Assembly (NCBI RefSeq): GCF_020497125.1
Contig: NC_059079.1
Span: 15,457,553-15,521,552, forward strand
DNA from: Mauremys mutica
Lineage: Eukaryota; Chordata; Testudines; Geoemydidae
DNA length: 64,000 nt
Reading direction: 5' to 3'
Each line of letters starts with the position of its first letter. The stretch's first letter is position 1. This document shows, one piece after another, positions 11,124-26,100 of this stretch. The position numbers and the translations under genes were made by a program. The notes below the pieces were generated by a model. It was not told the origin of the DNA and searched no databases. It was given only the letters and a program-made list of their open reading frames with translations.

Positions 11124-14100
11124 CTACATTTAAAAAAAAAGACAAAAAAAAAACCTGGTTCATTTTTCTACAGATTATCAACTCATTTCCTTTGGCAAAA
11201 TCAAACCCTTTGATGACTCTTGTTCCTTATTAGAATGTGGTTCCCAAATACCATAAAGGTTATATATTCCCCATTTATAAGAGGGTCAAAGAGGCATGAA
11301 AGAAGCCATCATAGTACATTGTTACTTAGCATGTTCTCAAAGCATGTACCTCATTTTGCCAAAAAGGCAAAGTCCAGCAAACCAAAGAGGACTTTGGTGA
11401 TGGGAGCCAGGTGAGTATCCTGTACAGGGAAGGAGCCTAAAGGATAGCAAATTTGATACAAGCTCATCTTTGAGCACTGTGGAGTGTGATTCATATGAAG
11501 GGTGGAAAGTTACAGAAAGATCTCGTAGCAGACCAAGATTATATGTTTAGCCAAAGACTAGGTGAAACAGAGAGATCTATGACGAGTCACAATACACTCC
11601 TTGGATAGGAAATTATTTAACATTCAGAGCCAGGGAATAACCAACAAACCAACCACTGCAGACTGGTCACCAAAAGGGAACAGTTGAGTCCTCTCCTTTC
11701 CCTGCCCTGCCTAACTGTGCCAGTGAAATTCTTTCTTGGCTGGGTGTGTGTTTGTGTGACCAAAGGCGAAAGAGAGGTATGTTGTTTTGTACAGTCTCTA
11801 TTACGGTACAGTCGTTGCCTGGCAAATATCTGTGCGTTAATCCTGAGGACCCTGGCTAAGCATCAGGTATTTACCAGCTTGGAGACTGGCCAGTCCTTAA
11901 ACATTAAGGCTCAGCCAGGAGCAGAGGTTGTGTGAGGAGGAGGCAGGCCATTTGGGCGCTAGGCAGTGTGGATGGGATGGGATCTTTTAGTTGTGCAAAA
12001 CCCCTCTTGTCTGCTGGCAACAAACCTTGTCCTCGGCCTGCCCAATTCATCCTGTTAGTTCTTCAGCCCTCCCTCAGGCTGGGAATGAGCCAAGGAGCTC
12101 AGGGGGTCTATCAGGACGTCTGGCTGGTGCCAGGAAGGAACCACAATGGCGATGACAGCAGGTAGCTTGTAAAGCCAAAGGAGCCACATATGTGCACCCA
12201 AGAGCAGAATATGACCCACCCGACTTTCAGACCCTTCCTTCTGGCTTCAATAGTAATTAATATTTTTTCTTTTGAGATGTATTTCTTCACAGGCATTCCT
12301 ATGGCACCCCTTGGCAGAATATTCAAGAGCACCCCACACCCCTCTGACATTGGGCAGTATTATTAGCTCTATTGTACATATAAGGAAAATAAGTCACAGA
12401 GATTTTAAGTGACTTGTCCAGTGTCATGCAAGTAGTTCATAGTGGAGCTGGGATTAGAACTCAAACTGACATCCATCTGATCTCGAGTGTTTTACAAAGC
12501 AAATTACTTTCAAATAATAGCTCTGATCCCTTACTCGGGTGGGTGGTCCATTGAGTAAAGCCTACAGGCTGTCTTTTAAAACATTACCTGTGTTTTTTAT
12601 ATCGCACAAATAAAGAGCTTTCTCTAGTTTTCTGAACCGGTCTATCCAGGCCTCCTGCTCTTCAGAGTCACTGGAGTCAGTTGGACTGAAGAAAGACTGG
12701 ATCACTGGTCTTTCTTTTCCTTCAGTGGTGGGATAGTTTCGAACCCAAGTCTTGGAAGCAAGAATTTCATGTTCTTTGGTGTTTTCCTGCAAAGGGAAGG
12801 ACTGAACGGTGTGAATCAAAAACTAACCACTAATAGTTTTCTACAGAGGGAAGATAGAGTTGATCCTAGGCGAATGGAGGTACAATAAATCTCCCTAGGC
12901 TGGTGTGATTCCACCACAAGGCATTGCCCAGCACAGCACACCCATCCTTCTCAGTCTGACCATCCTTACTTGGAAGGAAAAACGTAACAAGGCCAAGCGT
13001 TGCCCAGAACTCACTAAATGGGTTTTTTGATAACCAGCTTCCTCACTTCACTGGGACAGTTGGCAGGCTAGGTTTACAGTGCATTGCATTTCAGTGACTG
13101 GCTAAAGCGCAAAGTTGGCACAACAGGTTATTTTCAGGCCTACTCACCATAGTTTAGAGCTGTGATCTGAAGACAGCCAGCATACATTTGCTAACTCTGA
13201 TCCCTTCCCTCATTTCCTGCCTCTTCCCTGGCTACTGAACAAATTAGTCACATGCAGTTGTTTTCTTTGACCACACCCTCTCCATTTTAACAGTTCATAA
13301 AATGGCTATTTTAAAAGTTATCTGTGAAGTTCCTCTCTTTTCCTTCAGCAAGTATTCCTCTGAATGGCGGAGTCTCATGATGAAGGGCTAATTAGCATCC
13401 TGTTTCCACTAGGGGTGCCATAAAAGCAATTTGTTATGCCAGGGAGGTCTCCACTCACAATAATCTATGGTGTGGCGTCAAGCGAAAGAATGAGGCCTAT
13501 TGAGAAACTGGTAGCACTGTATGGGGTCTAAAGCGGTGGTTTTCTCCACATGACAATTCTTTTCAGTCAATGGTGAGTGCAAAGAAAATTCAGTCCCTGC
13601 TGTTCAATCACAAGTTGCTACCAAGAAATGTAAATGGAAATGTAAGATTAAAACTATTAGCCACAGTGTAATGCTGGATAAATGGCAACAACAGAATATT
13701 TTTGTGTTTAAGGCAGCTATGAACACCACAGTCGTGGGCTTGGTCTAGAGTGTTGTCTACTTCCGGAAATAGCCCAAACTCAGCCATTGCTGAAGCTGCA
13801 CTTGTGCTGATCCCCACATGTAGACTAGGGCAAGCTTTGGATTCACTAACTGAGGTCGATTTCTGCCCAGTCAGTACCCACTGTCTATGCTTCCAGGGTA
13901 TGCACTGGTGCACTGAACTGACTACTGACCACCAAAGGCCAAGTCAGGGCCATTTCCAAGTCTGGATAGCCTTAAGACACCCTCGCCAGCTGGTGGAGGC
14001 TTCAGCAGAAACACAGCCCAGCAAGTGTTTACCCTCAAGGAATAATGGGCCAAAACTTTCAAACCTGGGAGTGTAAAGTTAGGCTCCTAAATCCACAGTG

Positions 14101-17100
14101 AATTTCTTAAATATGGATTATGGAGCCCAGATCCTTAAAGTTATTTAGGTGCCTAAATCCCATTGAAATCACATTGATGACCAAATATTAAATCACAAGA
14201 AAATTAAAAGCAAATCAACAAAAAAATCCCCCAGCCTGGGATGAAACCCAGTGATCCTGGAGCTCTTCCTTCCCACAGGCATTCTCCTTTCGGTCAATTG
14301 ATAGTCACGATGGGATGGGTTGAGGAAGCTGAGCTGCAGTTACCCCATTGCTTACCGAGGAGCAGGTATTTTTTCATAGATTAATCAATTCCAAGGCCAG
14401 CAGGGACCATTGTGATAATCTAGTCTGACCTGCTGTATAACACAGGCCAGGGAACTTCCCCAAAATAATTCCTAGAGCAGATCTTTTAGTAAAACATCCA
14501 ATCTTGATTTAACAATTGTCAGTGATGGAGAATCCACCATGACCTATGGTAAGTTGTTCCAATGGTTAACTACCCGCACTGTTAACAACGTATGCTTTCT
14601 TTCCACTCTGAATTTATCTAGTTTTGGCTACCAGCCGTTATACCATGTAGCGTCACTGCACTTTTCCACAACCTCATTTGCAATAGTAGTCAGAAGACAG
14701 CTCTCAAGCCAAGACTGAGGGGATTTTGTCATTATTTCCTTTCACATGGGCTGCCAATATTGATAGTATTTCCTGAAGTGTTTTACAGCAGGAAGCAAGT
14801 GTAGCGAGAGGCTGGGTCACTTTTAATAATAATAATAAATACAGACACTCCCCGACTTATACAAGCATTCCAAACACAAAGGAAAGACTAGGCCCCAGTT
14901 CACTATTCACAGCTCGTTAAGTCATAGGGCCCCAGTTCACTAACTTGTGCAACTTTAAGCATGAAGGTCATTCCACTGAAACCAATGGGAGTACTCATAT
15001 GCTAAAGTTACACATGCACTTTAGTGCTTTGCTGGGCTGAGTTTTGGGGCACTGAGGCCAGGAAAAACCACTAGTGACTTCAGTAGGCACAGGGTCTGGC
15101 CCATGCTGTTGACTGGATATTAATATTTGGTTTATTAATTGAGAAAAAACAAGTTACAGACTTGCCTTCTCCATTGTAGAGACGGTTATATAAAAGATCA
15201 TCTGTAACATACCAACCAAAGATACTTATCAGCTATTTGTCTATATCCATTCTACTGAGCATACCAGATGGGCAGCCACATCATCGCTGATTTCCTCTTT
15301 GAATTCCCCTAAAATGGAAACATTCATAAGAATTTCTTGCATCTAGGTGCTCCATAAAAATAATCGCAACAATGGGTTTTGGAAACAATGAGCCCGATGC
15401 AATGCTCATTGAAGCCAATGGAAATAACTTCACTCGAGCACTGGATCGGGCCCTGAACAAACATGAAGGACTATGTCGCCAATGCTTAGTGCAACACACA
15501 TTTTCAAGTACATTTTTAAAATATGAGCAAGTGCTTGGGTTCAAATGCCCAACTGGCCTGGCTGTTATTGATGATCTCGATTCTCAATTTGCCCACCACT
15601 GCGCAGGGAACGAAGGTGCTACTTTTAGTTTTTCAATCACTCTAGTAAAGTTTAACTTCTCTCATAGGCAAAAGCTGCCCCCACCATTGAGAACCAGTGC
15701 TTTTCTGCTGTGCAAGTGAGGTGGTTGTGTACCACCTTCGTAAATTCAATGAGTATCTCTGGAGGGGATCCCTGTGTGGGCAAGGACTTTGAAGGATTCT
15801 CCAGCAATGGGGATGGAGCAGTCTCCACAGAGCAGCTCTGCTACTGCTCTGCGCCCTCAGTGTATGGTGAGAAATCCCTCCTTCTATTCAAATGGGTCAC
15901 ACAGGAATCCAGCCCAGCTGCAGTCAATCACAGCAGAAATGCAACTTGTCAATTGTATGATATCTTTCATGCAAAGCAACCACAAAATGCTTTGCAGGCA
16001 GTTACATTCCAATCGATGGGATGTAGGTAGGTTACAGCTCAAGCTGAGTGAATTTCAGCAAGGAAAGAGTCAGAATTGTGTTGATGTTTTGGAATAAGTG
16101 CAGCTGGTCAAAATTTTTCACGCAAAAATATTCCTATCTGGAAACCTGGCTTCATCAACATTTTGGGTGAGAACACAGCAATGTGGACAACATTTTTTGC
16201 AATTTTCCAATCATGAGAATTAAAACAAAATATGTTGCTATGTTTAAAGGCCCACAAGTTTTCATTTCGAGATTTCTGATATGGAATATTTTGCCACATT
16301 TCACCTAGTGAAGTTTTCCAATATTTCCACTTTCTGGGCCGATTCAGAATGGAACCTAACTTTGGAATGTCAACGTTTCCTGTTGGAGAAACATTCCATT
16401 TCTTAGCCAGCCCTAACAGAATGATGGCTGGCAGATCCATTTGAAGGAAATTATGACAGAACTAGGAGTTTATGCAAGGTTGCTCTGGGCAGAAATGGAG
16501 AGGAGAGCACAAAGATATGGGCCAAAACAGATCTGGGTTGCCTGGATTCTGTAGAAACAGTGTGTTAATAAAGCACCCACAGAAGTTGCCATTAATGAAA
16601 TAGCAGCATTTGCCAAAAATTATTACCCAGTGATATCTAAGAGATGGCCATCATTTCCTGTTCTAAATACAGGGAATTAACTGAGGCATGTCAGTTACCA
16701 TTTTGTCATCGCTGTTGGCTAAAAATGACCTTTTAATGGAAACACCTGTACATAATTTTCTACAGTTCTGCATCTGTTTCCATGGAAATTGAACCAGGCA
16801 CAGCAGCTGAGTCTGAAGATTTTGATTATGCAGATTTCAGCTGTGGCTACCAGCTGGGCTCTGTGAGTACCATTTTCCAAACAGCACCTGCCACACTTTA
16901 GGGTCCCATATGCTCCTAAAGTCTCCAGAGCCAGATTCTGCTACCAGTTACACATATATAAATCCATACTGACTCAACCTAACACCATGGAATCACTCTG
17001 GATTTACACTGGTGTAACTGAGTGCTGGATCAGGTGTTTAGGTGTTGGGGGGAGTGTGTGGAGAAGGATAGAATTTTAATGTTAATTTAAAAAAAAATCA

Positions 17101-20100
17101 TAATCATAAAAAAATCTTTCCCCTACTTTTAGCAAATATGTGCCCTTCTCTGTGGGTTGAACTGGCTCAAATCTTCATCTTGTTACACGGTTTTCCCAGG
17201 TGCACTGCATACAAGGGCAGTCGACTGTCTCATAACCCTCATCTATCTCAGTACTTTGCATTGGTGAATTCTGTGCCTCGATTCATTGCCTTTGCTATAG
17301 TTTTATGGGAACTTTTTTAAAATTCAAGATTTTAGACAGACAAATCTATGCAGCCAAGAGTGGTGTTAAAACTCCTCTTTCTCCCCCTCTCTTTAAGGGA
17401 AAATCTGGCCTTTGTAGGTATCCTTTCCACTCCCACTGGGTCAAATTCTGTGATGACCCCATGCAATTTCAGAGATAGACACACACCTCAGGGCAGAATT
17501 TGACTCAGCTTCTCGAATCCCGCTCATTACCATGGCATCTGGGTACCTACCACTAGATTGTTACCAGTGGTGTTTATTCCCAGTTTCTAATCTCTGTTAC
17601 TATCTTTTATTTTACTGCTGTATGTGTCCTATCTAGGGTGACCAGATGTCCCGATTTTATAGGGACAGTCCTGATATTTGAGGCTTTTTCTTATATAGAA
17701 GCCTATTACTCCCCACCCCCGTCTCGATTTTTTGCACTTGCTGTCTGGTCACCCTAGTCCTATCCAGCATGTGTAAAATGTGCAAGGTTTTGAGAGGCCA
17801 TTTTTCCCCCCAGTTTTAGTTCACGTGTGTTCACTTTCCAGAACTGGCCAGCTACAAAGGATGACACATACTGCACCCCATCAAGGGGTTATGTGGCAGG
17901 CATGGTCTCTCCTCTCTGTCCCCCACACCTACGCACTCCAGGAGGCTTTCCTCTATGCAAGGGGAACAATGCCTAGCTGGCCCAACCCGTCCCTGTGTTT
18001 TCACAGTTACTCTGTTGCAGCTTAAAATTCAAGCCCTTGTACATGATTCTCTGGCTAAGTACTGTAAATCAATTCTCTTCCAATACCTGCTTAATATCCA
18101 TCTATTTGGAGATTACACTGATTTATGCACAGCAAGATGGATTGCAGTATAAAATTTCAATGGTAGGAAAGATGAATTATCACCAAGAATGAAGGGTGTT
18201 TATAGTTCAACAGACAGCTGGTTTGTCTCCAACCAGATGGTTATAGGTTCATGTCCAAACTTAGAATCCTGAATATGCTCCTATGCTATGATTATGATTG
18301 GCTGAACACAGGGTTTGGCCATTATGTGAATATTAAAAACCCCATAACACTTTCTAAGGATTATTAGATTAGTGTAGTGTCCCTGTCAATAGCTCACAAT
18401 CCAGCCTTCATTTCAGCTTTGAAAAACCAGAAGCAGGAAGAAGTAGCCCTCAAAACCCAGCTGCCTCTATATAAGCAAACACATTGACTATTAAAGCTGG
18501 GCCTGAATCCAAATGATGGATCCTACCTCACACATCAGGGTCCTTGAGGACATTCAAAATGTGGAGCTGGATCCAAATTTTGCAAATAGTCATTAGCTGA
18601 ACCAAACCCTTCCTTACAAACACCCCAGACATTTTGGGGTTTTAAAATCTGAATTGGGATATAAAGTTTTGTGGTTTGAGAGATTCTTCACTAATTATTC
18701 AACTAGACTTTATATTATCTGTTTATATTATATTATTAATAATTATAATTATATATTATTCAAGTCTTTTAAAATGAATAATTTTTGTTTCACACTACAG
18801 TTTGGAAAAAGCTTTTCCAAACAGGACAAACTATAAAGAGGTATTAACATATCCTGGAAAATTTTGAAAACTAGGCATTCCACCTTTTTTTCTTTTTCTT
18901 TTCTTTTTTTTTAAATTTCTGTCTTCATCCCTGTTTTTCTCTTTGAAAGAATCTGAAATTTCAAAGCAAAACTTACCTGAAACAATCACGTTTTTCACAC
19001 AAAACCATTGTCCTGAAATATAGCTCAGGTTCACCTGATATATTGGTTCTTCAAAAAGATTTGTGACTACAGCCAGTCAAAAATTCAGTAGAACCAAAAG
19101 AAATCAATGAGTTTGAAGAAAATCTACCTATTTTTTTTTTGTTTTGGTTTGGTTTTTTTTCCAATCAAGTTAGACAGGGAAGTAGGAGACCATATTAGGA
19201 CAAATGAAAGAGAAAAAGCAAACTAGAGTAATTACCAGGGCCAAGTGAATTTTTATAAACTATTGTGATTATCTATGCACATAAATGCTCTGGTGATTAT
19301 CTGTGTGCATAAAACATGTGCCTCTCAGGAATGCACAGTCCAGCCACTGACAGCCAAGAATGTGCTAATTAACTGTCTGAAATAAGCTCTGGACAGGAAG
19401 ATCAAAATTCAGAAGTGAGTCAGTGCGCGTAGAAGAATCTAAAGGAGTTTAAGCTGCTGTGATTTACAGTTGCTTCTAGCCCCCTCAGTGTGCAAGTTAC
19501 TCTGACTTGCACTCGCAGATTCCCTCTGAATGCAGGCCATTACCCAGGTGTAACTTACACCTATTTACACAACTCCTTAGAATTTGTCCCTGGAATCTTA
19601 GCGAGTCTAAACTAGTTTGACTCACCTACCAAGAGCCTAGAAGGGAGGATTGGTAGGAGCAAAAGCAACTAACAGGAAAGTGTAAGTAGCTACAAATGGA
19701 AAAGGTTGGGCTATTGTAATTTATGCCATTTGCACTGCTCTCTGCTATCTCTTAGCGTGTAAATTATGCCTAATTAGACTCCCATGTACTCATCTCCTAG
19801 TCTGGCTCACTTAAGCCAAATTCTGGATTTACATGCCTGAGAGTCACTACTATGAATTTCAATGAGAGCCCTATCAATGCATCCAAGTCTAGAATTTGGC
19901 CTATAGCAGGGGTAGGCAACCTATGGCACGCGTGCGGCACACGAGCTGATTTTCAGTGGCACTCACCCTGCCCGGGTCCTCGCCATCAGTCCGGGGGGGT
20001 CTGCATTTTAATTTAATTTTAAATGAAGCTTCTTAAACATTTTAAAAACCTTATTTGCTTTACAATAGTTTAGTTATATATTATGGACTTATAGAAGAGA

Positions 20101-23100
20101 CCTTCTAAAAACATTAAAATGTATGACTGGCACGCGAAACCTTAAATGAGAGTGAATAAATGAAGACTCGGCACAGCACTTCTGAAAGGTTGCCGACCCC
20201 TGGCCTATAGCATATAGGTGGAGCTTGGAAGGGAAATCTGCAATATGGCTCCGTTTTGCTAGCATTTTGTAGGCTATTAAATGAGCAACAGACACAGGCA
20301 GAATACACATGTTCTGAGTGAGGCTGATTACACTGTGGGATCAAGGAGAGTGTTAAAAAAGTACCACTCATCAGTAAACACAGGAAAAGATTATTGAAAA
20401 TGAATCCCTGACGGTACCCAGACAGTGTAGGTAACTGGAACAAGAGAAACACGTTGAAGATTTCCAAACATGGGCTAGAATATACGGTCAGCAGACTCCC
20501 TGTACAGATGCGCCAGCCAAATGGAATCTACATGACCAACAGATCCTTAATTAGTGGCTAGATTGTCCCTGAAACACTGCATTTATTTTGCTGTTGTAAA
20601 TATGGGTCTTGTTTTCAGAGGGGCCAAGCACCAAAAGCTCCCAGTGATGTTGATGTGCTTGCTCACCACTTCTGCATGGAAAGGGCCTGATTCTGCATTG
20701 ACCTGCACCATGTGTTCTTGTTTGCACCAATGCAAAGAGAATGTAAAATATTCTCATGATTTGGTAGCAGGGGACACCCGCTTGGCACTGGTGTAAATGC
20801 CTACATAAGGAGTCAGGCAGTGGAGCAACGGGCCCAATGTCTTCTTTGAAGCCAGGATAATTACTTTCTGAGCATAATGGAGCCAAATCCTCAGCTGGTT
20901 TAAATTAGGAAAGCTCCCTTACGGATACTCGAGTGACATCGATTTATCCCAGCTTCAGATCTGGCCTATACGCTGCACTATTTCTTCATTTTCTCTAAGT
21001 TGAAAATTCTGCAACAGCAACTGGACAACCTGCAAAAAAGAGAGGTTACATGCAACCAAACAGGTGCATGCTACCTGCTAGAGAGAGAGAGAGGAATAGC
21101 TTTTGAATATCAAACTAGTGAAATTCCTGTTCTGACAGCATGGATCCAGGAGTGCACAATTATTATGCACAGTTTTCCATTGGAGAATATACACTGTACT
21201 GCTCTTTAAAGTGAAGAGAAACATTTACTGAATTAGCTTTGGTGGTGGTGGGTTGTGGGATTTTTGTTGTTGTTCCAGACTTGTGAGACCTTTTCATTTC
21301 TTAAAAACAAGGCCAATGCTCAGCATGGCACTTTGACAGGGTGGCATTATCAACAGCAGGGCACTTGTTGGAAAAAAGCTCACTATGTAGGATGAAGATA
21401 TTTCAGGGATCTTTGGTTTTGGAAAAGGTAGTGTTTTCAGGGTGCTTGTTATATCTCCTGGGTGTGATTTAAAGTGACAGCCACTTCACTTACCCACAGG
21501 AACAGGCAAATTAGGAATCGCATCAGAATGAGCTTTCTTGAGCAATTCCACAAACTTCTTCCACCTGCGTGCGCAAACATTTTAAAATGAAATATAATAT
21601 TTGAAAACAAACCCCAAACAGTCTGACTTCCGAGCGCTAGGTAATGGAGGTCAGAGACATCATTAAAAATAAACAATACATTTACAAAAAGGTTTTTTGA
21701 ACTAAAGAAAGAAATGACATTATAAATATGCAGCAGCGCATACCACAATCACCAGCACGAAGCTTAGATTGTGCACATAAATGCAATACATCACATAATG
21801 CACTGTCTATACATTCAGGACAACATTTTCCAAAGGGCAGACTCTCTATTTGCCAGTGCACTTTGCAGCTCTGGGATTTTTTAAAATACTATCTATCTAC
21901 AACTGAAGCAAAGGATGGACACAAACTTGGCTTTATGGGCCACATCCTTAGTGCAGAGAGTTGAAGTCAACAGAGCTATGCCAATTTCCACCAGTTGAGT
22001 TAATCTGTGGTGGTTTTTTGGTGGTGCTACAAAAGCTTTATCTCCCCAATCCTGTAACTTCCAGAAACTGAACTGATCCCCTCACTTCTCCAGGAAATAT
22101 AAATTAAAGAAGAGAGGTGGAAAAATCTGCATAGAAATATCAGGCATTCCTCCTCCTAGCCCCCATTTTTCTTGTTGACAAGTTACAGAGAGGACATAAC
22201 TTGTTCCGCTTTGTTTGACAAGGCTAATCTCACGTGACTGTAATCACTCATCGTGATTTATTGATTTTAAGCACATTTAATCAGAAAGTGGCTTAGAGCT
22301 AGATTCCTGCTAATTACTTGAGAAACAGCCTCCCGAATGGCTTCACAATTGGACGGCAGATTAGAATGGACAGTATATACTAAAACAATGATTCATGCAT
22401 TCAGCTTCCTAGATTTATTTTGTTTATATTGGATTTTTTAATCTCTAAAGGGACGTAATTCAGTCTACGGGCAAGTGGCCTTTAAAGCCCTTAACAAAAT
22501 GGCTTTAATTTAACAAGCAAGGCCTTAGCCAAAGATGGTATGTGTGTGGAAGAGTTTATCCTTTACAAATGTAATTCCTCACTGCAGGTCATAGGAGCGA
22601 AGGTGCCCTTCATCACACCGTGCTGTGACATGTACAGCATTGGAAGGTGAGCCTTGAGAAGTCTGTGGTTTGCTGAGAGCCAAGAGAGTCCTGTTAAATC
22701 AAGACATGAGAATCCACACGAAGACTCCTCTACAGTTAGGTTAAGGTCTTTGTTGCAGGCTAAGGGCAAATTAGCCTCGTATGGGCTAAGGTACTTTGAT
22801 TTCGTTGTAAGGTTCTCCTAAGTTCTGCTTATGTGAAAAGGGCTTTGGGTTGGTTTCTTCCTTCCAGTCATGCTATGAAGAACTCTACCCTGTATCTGTG
22901 ACCAAAGTCAGCCCGATTTTGATCTTATAACTGGCAGGGTCCCAACTAAGAGTGGGATCTCAAGCTCCCAGGAAGGGGATATGGAAAACCAGTGAGTGAT
23001 CTCCCATTTCAGTGTCGCTGGCAGAGCGAAGATTGGGCCAGCCTGTGAATTGAAAGTCTCCATGACACACCTAAAAACAGGGGGATGGGAGAGGCCCATG

Positions 23101-26100
23101 CATAGAGCAACTGGCTTTGTCGCTTGTGCGTGAGGCTGACCCTGTACAATCAAATGTCTATTTTAGAAGGAATTATCAAGTCTGGATGGTATTAAAAACT
23201 TACTGTATTTTGCCTTGTTTGCACAAATCATGGTTGTTGAGCAAAGCTTCCAGCAATAAAGGAGTTAGAGTTAGTCTACGCTTCTGGCAAATGGTCTCAA
23301 TCTGCAAACAAGATAAGATTTCCCACTGAAATTTGGGGTATCATTATCTACGGCAAAGCAACTGCGAGGAGAAGATTTTATTATAAATCCAATGCACATC
23401 ACAGCCATCAGCTGCAATATAAAAGATACATGGCAAAGTGTTTGCAAACAGTCTAGTAAAACAGCATATGCACATATGCAGTTGTGACCAGGACTGAGCC
23501 ATTTCTTCTTGTGAGCCTGATTCTGCAGTCGTTTAACATGCTAAACTCCATGTGCAAATTCTGCAAACAGAATCAAGTGTCTGTGCAGAAAAATTACCAG
23601 CAGATCTTATTAAGAATAAGGTCTGGCTGAAAAATTTCCTTCAAAACCATTTCTTGGATGGAAAATGGGTTTTCAACTAAATGAAAGTTTTCACAGAAAG
23701 CATCCAATTTCCTTGAACATTTTTGTTTTGTCATTGGAAAGCTGAAAACCCCAAAGTTTGGGCAGCTCTGGCAGTTTTCTGCCATACATGTTCAGTTTTT
23801 TTTGTTTTTTGACAAAAGATGAAATTTTCTACAGAAATTTTTTTCCCATTTTCCAACCAGCTCTACAATAATTCTTAAACATAACTCATAAATCTTTAAA
23901 AAAAAACAATAGATGAGCTCAGAATTCTGTGCTGAATACCCCCAAACTGAACAACATTCAACACAGTTCATCTAATTCGTCCCTTCCTCCTTTTTTCAGA
24001 CCTGTGACACCATGGCCCTCTGGTTGTTACTGCCTCCTGAATGGTATGAAGCCTCAAGCATTCACTCTGCTTAGAAACTCATCTCAGATTCACCACTGAA
24101 TTTCCAAGGAGCCAACCTGTAGGCAGGCATGAGGCACGTCATTTATCACTGAAGATGATGTACTGTTTTCTAAAGCCTTTCTATTATTTTAAATCCCGTG
24201 GGAGTCATATAGGAATGCTCTAAACTTGACCAAAACCACAAAGTATAACAAATCCAGGATTTAGCTTTTAGCCTCATCACCCATCCCTCTCTTCAGCTCT
24301 TCCCACTCCACAGACTTTCAATTTTTTTACTTTAACAAAGACATGGGATCACTGCTGTTGGGATACTGCAGAGCAGTAACCAAAAGCAATATAAGCCCAG
24401 CAAATTCTGCGAAGTATCAAGTGTTCTCAACTCCCATTGACTTCAGTGGTTTTTGAGGGTCTCCCCACTTCTTAAAGTCTGTGTCTCTAGATATGTCTGC
24501 ATTGCACTAAGAGATCTGGGGCTGGCCCAGGTCAGCTGAGCCAAGTTTGTGGGGCTTTGGCTGTGGGGCTATAAAACTTCAGTGCAGACATTCAGGCTTG
24601 GGCTGTAGCCTGGGCTCTGAGATCCCACAAGGGGAGAGGGTCCCAGAGCCTGGGATCCAGACCAAGCCTGGATGTCTACACTGCTATTTTATAGCCCTCC
24701 AGCCCATGCCCTGTGACACATGTCAGCTGACATGGGCCAGCCACCAGTGTTTAATTGCAGTGTAGACATGTCTTTTTAGACCAGTTCTGCAGGATTCACA
24801 TTCTTTTCTTATTTTTAAGCATAAAAATATAGCTTTGAAATGCATTCTGCAATAGTAACAGGATCTATGCGTATAACTGACACAAATGGTCCATCTGTGG
24901 CTGCAAGTGTGTTACACTGCTATTAAATGAGAGTGGTCTGCCTGTGATTACATGACTAGACCGAACCCTGTGCTGGGGCCTATTTACCTCATTTAGAGAG
25001 AGAAGGCCGGAGAAAGACTTATCTTCTTTTTGAAAACTCAGGCTCAGTTTCTCCATGTCTAGTTCCCCCTTATATTCCTTCAATATTTGCTTCAAGATCT
25101 GGAATGGGTCTTCGGGAGCCAGTGAGCTGGAGGATCAAAATATACAGATTACCATAAAAATAATACATAATACTTTCCAGTTCACCTTGCCCCACAGGGG
25201 ATCCCAAAGTGTTCTACGTGTATACTGCCCTCCCAAGCCATAGAGAACCCCTGAGGTGTTCTGGGGCAGCTGTTTAACGGATCACAGCAACACAACAAAA
25301 CAGGGTTGGGTAGGAAGCAAAGAAAAACAGCAAATCCAGCTAAAATGCCATGGTAAGGAAAACATAATTACCTTTTGGCTAGATTATCAGGCTTAACACT
25401 GTGATTCATGTGAAAAATGCCTTAAGTTTTTTTAATGGTATACGCACCTCGGATTTTTGGTTTCACCTAAAAGATGGTACTTCTAAATGCCTCCTATCTC
25501 CATGCTGGGGCCTGGTTCAATACTGACTCAGAAGGAAGGAGACCCATCTACTGAATCACCACTAATGCTTCCTGGGGTTTCCTTGGAAGTTTCCCCATTC
25601 AGTAATCAACTGGTCCCGCTGTTTTTAGGATCTGATCTAAGCATAGGTGAGCTGATGTGGCTGCTGGCTGAATATCATAAATACCTGCCTGATCTTCGCC
25701 TCAGGCTTTTTCTGGTAGAGCATAGCTCAATACATGTGTAAATAAAACGACATACTTGTGTATGGCTCCTAACTTTGTTACATTGTTGGTACTGCGTAAT
25801 GCTGCTGTGCCACACAGTGACTGGAATGTACAGTACAAGGGGTGGCTCCGCGGACTGATAATAGAGCAAAAGATAATCAATAACTGAGTTTTTTGATTGT
25901 CTGTCAGTTGCAACAAAAAAAAAGGTAAAAAAAAAATTATTTCAGGTCCACCCACAATGAAAAGTTTCTGAAAGTTTCAGCAAAGTGAAAAGTAAAAAAA
26001 AAAAAAATTGGGGGTTGAATGAAACATTTTGTTTGCCCCAAAAGGTAATGTTTTGTTTTGATTTTGAGCTTTTTAAAAACATTTAAAAAAATTAAATAAA

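Larger units (their letters stand above)
15309..21493 (-). other. C1orf87 intron 9 (longest intron, 6.2 kb)
   Basis: It contains the AAAATTTTC-type repeat (16105-16415), the plus-strand exon-like segment (16766-16862), the SINE-like GTAACTGAG repeat (16920-17030), a MITE (17633-17757) and a hAT copy (19907-20202). An AT-rich stretch lies at 18720-18780 and T-rich runs near 18890 and 19130. No further C1orf87 exon was recognised. Confidence 0.6.

Noticed and set aside
15372..15719. 115-codon plus-strand frame beginning MGFGNNEPDA
   Set aside because: Its first part is a common reptile interspersed repeat (GAGCCCGATGCAATGCTCATTGAAGCCAATGG-type), and no protein resemblance was seen.
24000..24043. 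44-nt plus-strand segment with splice-like borders (TTTTTTCAG and GTATGA)
   Set aside because: The peptide (TCDTMALWLLLPPE) is too short and featureless, and no partner exon was found.
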